Positions 35,648 through 43,413 of a stretch of 64,000 nt of DNA are shown piece after piece (within the stretch, counting starts at the first letter, position 1; each line of letters opens with the position of its first letter). Made by a program: the position numbers and the translations under genes. This DNA is from SCQP01 sp050747745 (lineage in GTDB: Bacteria; Acidobacteriota; Terriglobia; Terriglobales; SCQP01), in the NCBI GenBank assembly GCA_050747745.1, contig JBOGKM010000103.1, positions 62,001-126,000 on the forward strand, in the 5' to 3' direction. The notes beneath the pieces were generated by a model that saw only the letters and a program-made list of their open reading frames with translations, ran no database searches and was not told the origin of the DNA.

Positions 35648-36385
35648 CTATGCCAAATATAGCCCACCGTTCACGGATAACGTCTCACCAGTGATATAAC
35701 TGGCACTTTCCGAACTCAGAAATCGCACCGCCGCCGCGACCTCGGCGGCGTGTCCGATCCGGCCCAGCGGAATGCGCTCCAGCAACTGCTCGCGCACCTT
35801 CTCTCCCAGCATTTCCGTCATGCCGGTGGCCACGAAGCCGGGTGCGACGGCGTTGACGGTGATCTGGCGCGAGGCGACCTCCAGCGCCAGCGATTTGGTC
35901 AGGCCGATCAGGCCCGCCTTGGCAGCCGCGTAATTGGTCTGGCCGGGATTGCCGCTGAGCGCAACCACGCTGGCGACGTTGATGATACGGCCCCAGCGCT
36001 GGCGCACCATGCCGGGCAGCACCGCCTGCGCCAGCAGAAACGCGGCAGTGAGATTGGTGGCCAGCACCGCGTCCCAATCGGCGCGCTTCATGCGCAGCAA
36101 AAGCTGGTCGCGGGTGATGCCGGCGTTGTTGACCAGCACGTCGCACTTGCCCAAACGCTCGAGCACCAGCCGGAGTCCGGCCTCAATCTGCGCGGGCTCG
36201 GCCACATCCATGGGCACGGCCAAGGCGCGGCCGCCGCCGGCGGCGATTTCTGCGGCCACGGCTTCCACTTTCTCCCGGCTACGGGCGGCGCAGGCCACGC
36301 TCATGCCCACGGCGGCCAGCTCCACTGCGATGGCCCGGCCAATCCCCTGTGAAGCGCCCGTCACCAGGGCCACGCGCTCAGGCAT
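35648..36385 (-). CDS. fabG: 3-oxoacyl-[acyl-carrier-protein] reductase
   Basis: 245 aa. NADPH-dependent reduction step of type II fatty acid synthesis. Short-chain dehydrogenase features: VTGASQGIGRAIAVEL, VNNAGITRDQLLLRM, the catalytic Ser in NVASVVALSGNPGQTNYAAAKAGL with the YxxxK pair, and a C-terminal YITGETLSVNGGLYLA. It overlaps fabD by 8 bp. Confidence 0.95.
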   Translation of the reverse strand: MPERVALVTGASQGIGRAIAVELAAVGMSVACAARSREKVEAVAAEIAAGGGRALAVPMDVAEPAQIEAGLRLVLERLGKCDVLVNNAGITRDQLLLRMKRADWDAVLATNLTAAFLLAQAVLPGMVRQRWGRIINVASVVALSGNPGQTNYAAAKAGLIGLTKSLALEVASRQITVNAVAPGFVATGMTEMLGEKVREQLLERIPLGRIGHAAEVAAAVRFLSSESASYITGETLSVNGGLYLA

Positions 36386-37313
36386 GCCCCATCGCCTCCA
36401 GGGTTTTGGCCAGCGAGGCGGCGTCCTCTACATTCAGGCACGTCGCCGCCCGGTCCACGCGGCGCAACAGTCCGCTGAGCACGCGCCCGGGGCCAACTTC
36501 GATGAAATGGGTGACGCCTCGCTCCAGTAAGCCGCGCATCGAGCGTTCCCATTGCACCGGCGCGATTACCTGGCGAATGAGCGCGTCGCGTGCTTCCTCG
36601 GCGCCCTCGATCAGTTCCGCGTCGACGTTGGTCATCAGCGGCATTTCCAGTTCGCAAAACAGCGTGTTCCACAAATCCCATTGCAGCGTTTCCTGGGCGG
36701 GCTGCATGAGCGAGCAATGAAAGGGCGCGCTCACGGGCAGCGGCACCGCGCGTACCTGGCGGGCGGCCGCCAGCGCACAGGCGCGCTCGACCGCGGCGCG
36801 GTGACCGGCGATGACGATCTGTCCGGGCGCGTTAAAGTTGGCGGGTGAGCAAACCTCGCCCTGCGCCGCCTCGGCGCACAGGGCGGCGGCGGGCCCCGCC
36901 TCTAGACCCAGCAGCGCCGCCATGGCGCCTTCCCCGGCGGGCACCGCTTCCTGCATCAGCTCCCCGCGGCGGCGCACCACTTTCACTGCATCCTTGAACT
37001 CCATGCCCGCCGCAGCGACCAGCGCCGAGTACTCGCCCAGGCTGTGGCCGGCCACGTAGTCGGGCCGCAGACCTTGCTCCGCCAGAACCCGCGCGGCGGC
37101 GACGGAAACGGTGAGAATCGCGGGTTGGGTGTTGGCGGTGAGCTTCAGTTGCTCCTCCGGCCCCTGAAAGCAAAGCTGCGACAACGATTCGCCCAGCGCT
37201 TCGTCGGCGGCGGCAAACACCGCCGCCGCCGCGGGAAATTGCTGCTGCAGCTCGCGGCCCATGCCGGCATATTGCGAGCCCTGGCCGGGGAAAAGGAAGG
37301 CGGTTTTCGGCAT
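36378..37313 (-). CDS. fabD: malonyl-CoA:ACP transacylase
   Basis: 311 aa from the ATG at 37313. Loads malonyl groups onto ACP. It has FLFPGQGSQYAGMGREL, the nucleophile elbow VAGHSLGEYSALVAAG, PANFNAPGQIVIAGH and the catalytic His in VSAPFHCSLM. The end THFIEVGPGRVLSGLLRR is typical. It lies 17 bp after plsX. Confidence 0.96.
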   Translation of the reverse strand: MPKTAFLFPGQGSQYAGMGRELQQQFPAAAAVFAAADEALGESLSQLCFQGPEEQLKLTANTQPAILTVSVAAARVLAEQGLRPDYVAGHSLGEYSALVAAAGMEFKDAVKVVRRRGELMQEAVPAGEGAMAALLGLEAGPAAALCAEAAQGEVCSPANFNAPGQIVIAGHRAAVERACALAAARQVRAVPLPVSAPFHCSLMQPAQETLQWDLWNTLFCELEMPLMTNVDAELIEGAEEARDALIRQVIAPVQWERSMRGLLERGVTHFIEVGPGRVLSGLLRRVDRAATCLNVEDAASLAKTLEAMGHA

Positions 37314-37330
37314 GTTCGCGAGCTCGGAGT

Positions 37331-38389
37331 TCAATGCACCGCGGGTTGGGGCGCGTCGCTGGTGCGGATGCGGGAGATGCGCGCTTCGATTTCCGCGTTG
37401 ACCGCGCGCGCGGAACTGTCGGCGGCCACGCGGATGGCGTTCTTGATCGCCTTGGCGTTGCTGCGCCCGTGGCAAATGATCACCACTCCGCGCACTCCCA
37501 GCAGGGGCGCGCCGCCATATTCGGTGTAATCCAGGCGCTTTTTGAAGGTAAGAAAGGCCCGCCGCGAGAGCAGGTAGCCCAGGCGGCTGCACCAGGTGCT
37601 GGTGAGCAGCTCACGCAAAGTGCCGCGAATGGTTTCCACCAGCCCCTCGCTGATTTTCAGCGCCACGTTGCCCACGAAGCCATCGCAGACGATCACGTCC
37701 ACCTGCCCGCGAAAGATATCGCGCCCTTCCACGTTGCCCACGAAGTTGATGGGCAACTGGCGCAGCAGGGCGAAGGCCTCGCGAGTGAGTTCGTTGCCCT
37801 TGATCTCCTCCTCGCCAATGGAAAGCAGGCCCACGCGCGGCCCCGCCACCGCGTCCCTGCGGTCACAGCCGAGAATGACGCGGTAGTATATCTCGCCCAT
37901 GATGGCGAACTGTTCGAGGTGATCGGCACGGCAATCCACATTGGCGCCGACATCAATCAGGATGGCGCCCCGGCCGCCGGCGGTCGGCACGACGGTGGCC
38001 AGCGCCGGGCGCTGCACCCCGTTCAGACTGCCCAGCATGAGCTTGCTGGTGGCCATCACCGCCCCGGTATTGCCGGCGCTGACCAGCCCCACCGCGCGGC
38101 CCGATTTGACCAGGCGCGCGCATACATGCACCGAAGAATCGCGTTTGGTGCGCACCGCCCGCACCGCTTTATCCTCCATGGTGATGACCTCGGTGGCGGG
38201 CACGATCTCAATGCCCTGGCGGGCCGCCGCCGGATAGGCCTCGAGTGCCCGCCGCAGGCGCGCTTCCAGACCGACCAGCAGGATATGCACGCCGTACTCT
38301 TTGACCGCGGCCACGGCTCCGGCAACCTCCGGCACGGGCGCGTGATCGCTGCCCATGGCGTCCAGCGCGATGGTCAGGGGAGTGGACAC
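37331..38389 (-). CDS. plsX: phosphate acyltransferase PlsX
   Basis: 352 aa. Makes acyl-phosphate from acyl-ACP for phospholipid synthesis. It shows IALDAMGSDHAPVPEVAGA, GLVSAGNTGAVMATSKLMLG, LIDVGANVDCRADHLEQFA, LLSIGEEEIKGNEL, NVEGRDIFRGQVDVIVCDGFVGNVALK and GGAPLLGVRGVVIICHG. The GTG start at 38389 is 12 bp after rpmF. The order rpmF-plsX-fabD-fabG is conserved, but fabH, usually next to plsX, is missing here. Confidence 0.96.
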   Translation of the reverse strand: MSTPLTIALDAMGSDHAPVPEVAGAVAAVKEYGVHILLVGLEARLRRALEAYPAAARQGIEIVPATEVITMEDKAVRAVRTKRDSSVHVCARLVKSGRAVGLVSAGNTGAVMATSKLMLGSLNGVQRPALATVVPTAGGRGAILIDVGANVDCRADHLEQFAIMGEIYYRVILGCDRRDAVAGPRVGLLSIGEEEIKGNELTREAFALLRQLPINFVGNVEGRDIFRGQVDVIVCDGFVGNVALKISEGLVETIRGTLRELLTSTWCSRLGYLLSRRAFLTFKKRLDYTEYGGAPLLGVRGVVIICHGRSNAKAIKNAIRVAADSSARAVNAEIEARISRIRTSDAPQPAVH

Positions 38390-38401
38390 AGGCTGGAGGC
38401 G

Positions 38402-38584
38402 CTACTTCTCCTTCACCTCGAAGATCTCGCGGTCCTTGTAATAGCCGCAATGGGGACAGGCGCGGTGCGGAAGCTTCTGCTCGTGGCAGTTGGGACACTC
38501 GGAAAGTGATCCCGCATCCAGAAAATCATGCGCCCGGCGGGTGCTGGTGCGCTGATGCGAATGGCGGCGTTTGGGATTGGGCAT
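38402..38584 (-). CDS. rpmF: 50S ribosomal protein L32
   Basis: 60 aa, basic. MPNPKRRHSHQRTSTRRAHDFL is the typical L32 start, and LSECPNCHEQKLPHRACPHCGYYKDREIF holds the four zinc cysteines (CxxC...CxxC). So it is the zinc-binding form. It lies between yceD and plsX, the standard place. Confidence 0.97.
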   Translation of the reverse strand: MPNPKRRHSHQRTSTRRAHDFLDAGSLSECPNCHEQKLPHRACPHCGYYKDREIFEVKEK

Positions 38585-38601
38585 GAGAACTTACCGTAGC
38601 T

Positions 38602-39132
38602 TCAGGATTGATTGTGCTCGCCGGGAGGACGCAAAGTTTTGAGCTTGCTCCAGCGGTCGTCGGCGGCGGGCGGGCAGCTGCAGGCCCCCTGGTTCAGATT
38701 GGCGCCGCAGCGCGGGCACAGCCCGCGGCAGTCGGGCCGGCACAGCGGCTGCATGGGCAATGCCAGCAACACCTGCTCGCGCGCCACTTCTTCCAGATCC
38801 ACGCCCGCGCCCGAAAAAAACCCCACCTCGGCATCGGCGGTGTGGATCTCGACCTCGGCGCTATCGCCGATCACCGATTCCGGCTCGTAGAGCAAGTCCA
38901 CATCGCGTTCCACCGCCATGGTGATGGGTTCCAGGCAGCGGGCGCAGGAGGGAGCGATGTCCCCGTGAATGTGCCCCTGCAACCGCATGCCTTCGCCCAC
39001 CAGCCGTGCCTGGCCTTCAAAGCGCAACTCGCCGGTAATTTCCGGCACCGCCGCCAGCGCCTCATCGCGGCCCGCCGTCCAGGTAAGCGCAAAGGGGACG
39101 GGATGGAGCCGCAGTTCCTGGATTTCGATCAT
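38602..39132 (-). CDS. YceD / DUF177 family protein
   Basis: 176 aa from the ATG at 39132; a GTG at 39138 would add two residues. DUF177 proteins occur just upstream of rpmF in most bacteria and in plants are linked to 23S rRNA metabolism. The core APSCARCLEPITMAVERDVDLLYEP carries the family CxRCL motif. A cysteine-rich tail (PLCRPDCRGLCPRCGANLNQGACSC) may bind zinc. It lies 33 bp downstream of tRNA-Val and may be read from the same transcript. Confidence 0.9.
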   Translation of the reverse strand: MIEIQELRLHPVPFALTWTAGRDEALAAVPEITGELRFEGQARLVGEGMRLQGHIHGDIAPSCARCLEPITMAVERDVDLLYEPESVIGDSAEVEIHTADAEVGFFSGAGVDLEEVAREQVLLALPMQPLCRPDCRGLCPRCGANLNQGACSCPPAADDRWSKLKTLRPPGEHNQS

Positions 39133-39165
39133 GTGCACGGTTGATTCGCTCGCGGCAAGGAGTAC

Positions 39166-39242
39166 TGGTGGGCGCCATAGGACTCGAACCTATGACCTCC
39201 GCCGTGTGAAGGCGGCGCTCTAACCAACTGAGCTAGGCGCCC
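39166..39242 (-). tRNA. tRNA-Val, anticodon CAC
   Basis: Minus-strand cloverleaf. The acceptor stem is GGGCGCC/GGCGCCC, the D-arm has AGCTCAGTTGGTTAGAGC, and the anticodon stem CCGCC/GGCGG encloses the loop TTCACAC (anticodon CAC, reads GUG). The T-arm is ATAGG-TTCGAGT-CCTAT. The discriminator is A and the 3' CCA is encoded (39168-39166). A minus-strand TATACT box (39261-39256) lies 13 nt upstream of the mature 5' end. Confidence 0.97.
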
Positions 39243-39255
39243 GCAAACGCTTCCT

Positions 39256-39261
39256 AGTATA
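39256..39261 (-). promoter_or_regulatory. putative -10 box of tRNA-Val (TATACT)
   Basis: TATACT on the minus strand, 13 nt before the 5' end of the tRNA. Transcription would begin about 6-7 nt before the mature end. The flanking AGTATAC is the same as at ftsZ/ilvE. No clear -35 element. Confidence 0.45.
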
Positions 39262-39300
39262 CAAAATACGGCGCGCCCCGCTTCGCGGCATCCGGATCGC

Positions 39301-39600
39301 TTACAACTTCATCAGTGCGATCACGAAGGTGTACAACGCCAGGGATTCGATCATGACGATGCCGAAGATGAGGGCGAAGCGCACGTGCGCCACCGCGCCT
39401 GGATTGCGGGCCATGCCTTCAGCGGCGCCCTTGGTCGCCAGGCCCTGGCCAATGCCGCAAATGCCGGAGGCGATGCCCATGCCCACGGCGCCCAGTTTCA
39501 CCGCCGATCCCGCGCCGCTGGCGCCCTGCGCCAGCAGTGGCGATGTGGCAAAGAGAAAGGCAGAGAGAGTGGCAAACAAGTACATCAACCTAAGACGCAT
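39301..39600 (-). CDS. atpE: F1Fo ATP synthase subunit c with N-terminal signal-like extension
   Basis: 99 aa, longer than the usual 70-85. The first 25 residues (MRLRLMYLFATLSAFLFATSPLLAQ) look like a cleavable signal peptide. The c-hairpin follows: AVKLGAVGMGIASGICGIGQGLATKGAAEGMARNPGAV, then FALIFGIVMIESLALYTFVIALM with the ion-binding Glu. Gln in GIGQG and Glu-Ser-Leu resemble proton-type rings that keep the Gln; the Thr of the Na+ signature is absent. The start has a good AAGGAG site 5 nt upstream. It follows atpB after 100 bp. Confidence 0.95.
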   Translation of the reverse strand: MRLRLMYLFATLSAFLFATSPLLAQGASGAGSAVKLGAVGMGIASGICGIGQGLATKGAAEGMARNPGAVAHVRFALIFGIVMIESLALYTFVIALMKL

Positions 39601-39700
39601 GAGAGCTCCTTGGACTGCAATGAAGTTGCCCGTTGGCGGTGGTTCCCGTATGCGCGGGGGCGTTACGGTCTCACACAGCGGGGTACTGCTGAACTTGGCG
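39601..39700. other. non-coding spacer between atpB and atpE
   Basis: A 100-bp stretch holding the atpE Shine-Dalgarno site (AAGGAG on the minus strand near 39606-39611). I see no further gene and no strong hairpin. It may serve as an atpE-specific leader that raises its translation relative to atpB. Confidence 0.4.
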
Positions 39701-40432
39701 CTAGTGTTCGGACACGACCGCGCCCGACAGGTAGACCATGGTCAAAACCATGAAGATGTAAGCCTGCAATAGAGCAATGAACACGTGCAGGCCCATGAAT
39801 ATGATCCCCGCCACCGGGAGCAGCGCGATAAACAGCGCGACCAGAATCTCGCCGGCGAACATGTTGGCGAACAGACGCACGCTGAGGGAGAGAATGCGGG
39901 CGAAATGGCTGATGATCTCCAGCGGAACCATGAACGGCGCCAGCGCCTTGATCGGCCCCACGAAAGTTTTGGGGTAATCCTTGATCCCCAGCTTCTTGAA
40001 CCCCACTCCGTTGTAGTACAGAAAGGTCGCAATCGCCAGCCCGAGCGTCACCTCGATGCTCGCGGTGGGCGTATCCAGGCTGGGCACCAGGCCCATCAGG
40101 TTGGCGAGGAGAATGAAAATCGTGAGCGTGAACAGGTAGGGCAGAAAGCGCCAGACCTCATGGCCCATGATTTCTTCGCCATGATTGCCGATGGCGTTCC
40201 ACGTCATCTCCACCGCATGCTGCGCGGATTTAGGTTTTTCCACCGAGAGACGGGTGCGCAGCCAGGTGCCGAACACGGCCAAAATGAGCGCCGCCAACAC
40301 CTCCATGGCGAAGGCGTTGCCGATGGGCGCGGCCGGGTAGGCGGCCGGGATGCGCAGCAGATGGAACAGGCCATCCACCGGCGCGGCGAAAATCGCGTTC
40401 AAAATGTGGGTGAACCAGAGTTGTTCAGGCAT
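39701..40432 (-). CDS. atpB: F1Fo ATP synthase subunit a
   Basis: 243 aa integral membrane protein of the Fo proton channel. The essential Arg is in SHFARILSLSVRLFANMFAGEILVALF. The N-terminal segment FTHILNAIFAAPVDGLFHLL, the helix VLAALILAVFGTWLRTRL, and EEIMGHEVWRFLPYLFTLTIFILLANLMGLVP are typical. It overlaps the atpI-like gene by 8 bp. The delta, b and F1 genes do not follow, so the ATP synthase operon is split. Confidence 0.96.
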   Translation of the reverse strand: MPEQLWFTHILNAIFAAPVDGLFHLLRIPAAYPAAPIGNAFAMEVLAALILAVFGTWLRTRLSVEKPKSAQHAVEMTWNAIGNHGEEIMGHEVWRFLPYLFTLTIFILLANLMGLVPSLDTPTASIEVTLGLAIATFLYYNGVGFKKLGIKDYPKTFVGPIKALAPFMVPLEIISHFARILSLSVRLFANMFAGEILVALFIALLPVAGIIFMGLHVFIALLQAYIFMVLTMVYLSGAVVSEH

Positions 40433-40814
40433 GAGCGGTGATTTGCCGCAACCCCTCCACCACCGCTGCTGCCGGGATCACAAACAACCCGCCCAGCACC
40501 GGTGGCAAAGGCACTAAACCACTGATTAGTATAGCGTAAACGCACGCCGCCAACAACGCGAAACGGGTCAGAAAGCGGACCATTCCCCAGCGCATGGGCG
40601 AGGTCACCGGCCCGCCCGCGGCGGCTTGCATTAGTGCGTTGGCGCCCGAGCGCAGCCAGGCGTAGTTGATGGTGCTGCAGGCCGCCCCCAGCGCCAGGCC
40701 CAGTCCCGCCGCCCAGCCGCTCATCGACGCCAGCACCGCGGTGGCGGCTACGCCCAGCACGATGCCGACATAAAAAATGCGACTCTCGCCATTTTCCGTT
40801 TCGGCCAGGAGCAT
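40425..40814 (-). CDS. atpI: ATP synthase subunit I-like membrane protein
   Basis: 129 aa with four hydrophobic helices: FYVGIVLGVAATAVLASMSGWAAGLGLALGAACSTINYAWL in the first half, then FLTRFALLAACVYAILISG and LPPVLGGLFVIPAAAVVE. It resembles AtpI/ATP-synthase I proteins, which sit just before atpB and help c-ring assembly or Mg2+ supply. Sequence conservation is weak, so position is the main evidence. The ATG follows TAAGAT by exactly 6 nt. Confidence 0.7.
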   Translation of the reverse strand: MLLAETENGESRIFYVGIVLGVAATAVLASMSGWAAGLGLALGAACSTINYAWLRSGANALMQAAAGGPVTSPMRWGMVRFLTRFALLAACVYAILISGLVPLPPVLGGLFVIPAAAVVEGLRQITAHA

Positions 40815-40820
40815 AGGTTC

Positions 40821-40826
40821 ATCTTA
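40821..40826 (-). promoter_or_regulatory. TANNNT box upstream of atpI-atpB-atpE
   Basis: TAAGAT on the minus strand, separated from the atpI ATG by the six bases GAACCT. It fits the box-N6-start pattern seen at many other genes here and predicts a leaderless transcript. A second TATAGC lies 5-6 nt further upstream. Confidence 0.4.
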
Positions 40827-40887
40827 TGCTATACCGCAGCCGGCTCGGGCGGGCGGTGGCCGCCGTTGCCGCCCGCGTGGCGCACCG

Positions 40888-42300
40888 CTAAATATCGTAA
40901 TAGAGTTGAAATTCGTACGGATGCGGGCGCAGGCGCACTGCGTCCACCTCGTGTTTGCGCTTGTAATCGATCCAGGTGTGGATGACTTCTTCGGTGAACA
41001 CCTCGCCTTTGAGCAGAAACTCGTGATCGGCTTCCAGGGCGTCCAGCGCCGCATCCAGCGAGGCCGGCAGCGAGGGCACGTTTTTCAGCTCTTCCGGCTT
41101 GAGATCGTAAATGTCGCGATCCAGCGGCTCGCCCGGATCGGTGCGGTTTTCGATCCCGTCCAGCCCGGCCAGCAGTAGCGCGGAAAAGCACAGGTAGGGG
41201 TTGGCCGCCGGGTCGGGCGGACGGAACTCGACCCGCTTGGCTTTGGGCGAGGACGAGTACATCGGAATGCGGCAGGCGGCGGAACGGTTGCGCCGCGAGT
41301 AGGCCAGGTTGACCGGCGCTTCGTAACCCGGAACCAGCCGCTTGTAGCTGTTCGTGGTCGGGGCCATCAACGCCGCCAGCGCCGGGGCATGGCGCAGTAG
41401 CCCGCCGATATAGTTGAGCGCCATGGGCGACAACCCCGCGTAACCGTCTCCGGCAAACAGAGCCTGGCCCCCCTTCCACAGCGACTGGTGTACGTGCATG
41501 CCGCTGCCGTTGTCCCCAAAAATCGGCTTGGGCATGAAGGTGACGGTTTTGCCGTATTCGTTGGCGACGTTGCGGACGATGTATTTGTACTCCATCATGT
41601 GATCGGCGCTTTGCAGCAACGTATCGAAGCGCAGATCAATTTCGGATTGTCCGGCGGCGGCGACTTCGTGGTGATGGCATTCGACTTTCAAGCCGGCGGC
41701 TTGCAGGCGCAGCACCATCTCGGTGCGCAAATCCTGGTAGTGATCGGTGGGCGGAACGGGGAAATAACCCTCCTTCACGCGCGGGCGATAGCCGAGGTTG
41801 TCCTGCTCGCGGCTGGAGTTCCAGCGCCCCTCCTCGGCGTCAATGAAATAGAATCCATGCTGTTCGCGCTGATCGAAGCGGATGTTGTCGAAGATGAAGA
41901 ATTCGGCTTCAGCCCCGAAGAACGCCTGATCGGCAATCCCGGTCGAGGTGAGATAGGCCTCCGCCTTCTGGGCGATGTAACGGGGATCGCGTTCGTAATG
42001 CTGGCGCGTGAGTGGATCGCTGATGTTGCCGATCAGCACCAGCGTGGTTTCCTCGGTAAAGGGATCGAGCATGGTCCAGTAAGGATCCGGGGTCAGCAGC
42101 ATGTCGCTTTCGTGAATGGCGGCCCAGCCGCGGATGCTGGAGCCATCCATGCCGAAGCCATCTTCAAACGAGTCTTCGCTGAGTTGCGCGACGGGGAACG
42201 TGATGTGATGCCAGAGACCGGGCAGATCGGTGAAGCGGACGTCGACCATCTTGACGTCCTGTTTTTTGCAGAACTCGACAATTTCCTTGGGTGTAGGCAT
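40888..42300 (-). CDS. glnA: glutamine synthetase type I
   Basis: 470 aa, the length of dodecameric GSI enzymes. ATP-dependent ammonia assimilation. It contains VDVRFTDLPGLWHHITFP, FEDGFGMDGSSIRGW, AEFFIFDNIRF, HHHEVAAAGQSEIDLRF, GSGMHVHQSLW, NSYKRLVPGYEAPVNLAYSRRNRSAACRIP and RVEFRPPDPAANPYLCFSALLLAGLDG. The segment DIYDLKPEE matches the adenylylation-site region NLYDLPPEE of the I-beta group, so adenylylation control is possible. GGAGGT lies 10 nt before the ATG. It is divergent from a LysR regulator. Confidence 0.97.
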   Translation of the reverse strand: MPTPKEIVEFCKKQDVKMVDVRFTDLPGLWHHITFPVAQLSEDSFEDGFGMDGSSIRGWAAIHESDMLLTPDPYWTMLDPFTEETTLVLIGNISDPLTRQHYERDPRYIAQKAEAYLTSTGIADQAFFGAEAEFFIFDNIRFDQREQHGFYFIDAEEGRWNSSREQDNLGYRPRVKEGYFPVPPTDHYQDLRTEMVLRLQAAGLKVECHHHEVAAAGQSEIDLRFDTLLQSADHMMEYKYIVRNVANEYGKTVTFMPKPIFGDNGSGMHVHQSLWKGGQALFAGDGYAGLSPMALNYIGGLLRHAPALAALMAPTTNSYKRLVPGYEAPVNLAYSRRNRSAACRIPMYSSSPKAKRVEFRPPDPAANPYLCFSALLLAGLDGIENRTDPGEPLDRDIYDLKPEELKNVPSLPASLDAALDALEADHEFLLKGEVFTEEVIHTWIDYKRKHEVDAVRLRPHPYEFQLYYDI

Positions 42301-42391
42301 GAGCGGGGAACCTCCGGTTTGCGGATAAACTGAAACGTCAGCCTAGCAGGGCCGGCGGCGCCGGCGCCAATCAATAATTTTTATTGCGGCT

Positions 42392-43297
42392 ATGGATTTT
42401 GACCAGTTGCATGCGTTTCTGGAAGTAGCCCGGCTGAGATCGTTCAGCCGCGCCGCCATCAGTTGTTTTCGTACCCAGCCCGCCGTCAGCGCGCAAATTC
42501 GCGGGCTGGAAGAGGAGCTGGGCGAACGTCTGTTTGACCGCGGCGGCGGCAAAGTGGCGCTCACTGAAGCCGGCCGCCTGTGGCAGGACTACGCCCGGCG
42601 CTTGCTGCAACTGCGCCAGGAGGGGCGGCGCGCGCTCTCCGATCTGGCGCAAAGTCCGCGCGGCGAGCTGCACATCGCCGCCAACGAAGGCAGTTGCCTG
42701 CACGTGCTGCCGGAGGTGTTTGCCGCCTTCAAACGCCAGCACGCCGCCGTGCAGGTACACATCCGGCGCGGCGAGCACAACGAGATCCTCGAGGACGTGC
42801 TGGAACACCGGGCGGAATTTGGCGTGCTCTCGTTGCCGGTGCAGGATGCGCGCCTCAAAGTGGTGCCGTTGCAGCGGGACGAAATTCGCGCCGCCGTGGC
42901 GGCCGGGCATCCGCTGGCGCGGACGACCCCGGTGGAAGTCGCGGCGCTGGCGCGCGAGCCGCTGCTGCTGCCGCGCGCGGGCCAGACCCGCGACCTGATC
43001 GAGGCTCTGCTGGCGCCGTTTGCGCCGCTGCAGATTTCCATGGAGCTGGACAGCACCGAACTGCTCAAAGGTTTTGCGGCCGCCGGCCTGGGCGTGGCCT
43101 TCCTGCCCTGCAGCATGGCGGCGGCCGAAGAGCGGACGGGCGAACTGGTCCTGTTGGAAATTGCCGGGCGCAAACTTTACCGCGAACTGGGATTGATATT
43201 CCGCCGCGATCGCGCCCTCGGCCGCGCGGCGCTGGCCTTTATCGCGATTGCGGTCGAGCGCAAGCGCGGCGCCGCCGCGTCCACGGCTCAGGAATAG
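42392..43297 (+). CDS. LysR family transcriptional regulator
   Basis: 301 aa. The N-terminal winged helix-turn-helix is MDFDQLHAFLEVARLRSFSRAAISCFRTQPAVSAQIRGLEEELGERLFDR. The effector domain from about 90 (GELHIAANEGSCLHVLPEVFAAFKRQH) includes HPLARTTPVEVAALAREPLLLP and LLKGFAAAGLGVAFLPCSMA. It is divergent from glnA with a 91-bp gap, the classical place for a LysR regulator of its neighbour, but nitrogen control is only a guess. TTTATT ends 6 nt before the ATG. Confidence 0.92.
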   Translation: MDFDQLHAFLEVARLRSFSRAAISCFRTQPAVSAQIRGLEEELGERLFDRGGGKVALTEAGRLWQDYARRLLQLRQEGRRALSDLAQSPRGELHIAANEGSCLHVLPEVFAAFKRQHAAVQVHIRRGEHNEILEDVLEHRAEFGVLSLPVQDARLKVVPLQRDEIRAAVAAGHPLARTTPVEVAALAREPLLLPRAGQTRDLIEALLAPFAPLQISMELDSTELLKGFAAAGLGVAFLPCSMAAAEERTGELVLLEIAGRKLYRELGLIFRRDRALGRAALAFIAIAVERKRGAAASTAQE

Positions 43298-43306
43298 AGC
43301 AGCGCT

Positions 43307-43410
43307 CTACTGCACCACCAGCGTCAGCGGCAGCGCCACCGACGCGGCGGGCTGTAGACTGCTGCCAGGCGTTTGCGTCCCGCCGCCCGCGATCAGGCTG
43401 ACGGCTCCGG
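43307..43410 (-). pseudogene. possible C-terminal remnant of a secreted Ig-like beta-sandwich protein
   Basis: Between the convergent LysR and acyl-CoA ligase genes, the minus strand has an open stretch ending in a stop at 43309-43307. It reads about 34 codons: LIAGGGTQTPGSSLQPAASV then ALPLTLVVQ. The ending resembles the last strand of Ig-like repeat proteins (xSxSLxHxxxxxLTVQ) common in acidobacterial secreted proteins. There is no start codon or upstream part. It could be a chance reading. Confidence 0.25.
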
Positions 43411-43413
43411 CGC

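Noticed and set aside
39262..39300. CCGC-GAA-GCGG hairpin after atpE as terminator
   Set aside because: Four-base stem and distant TATTTT; too weak to call.
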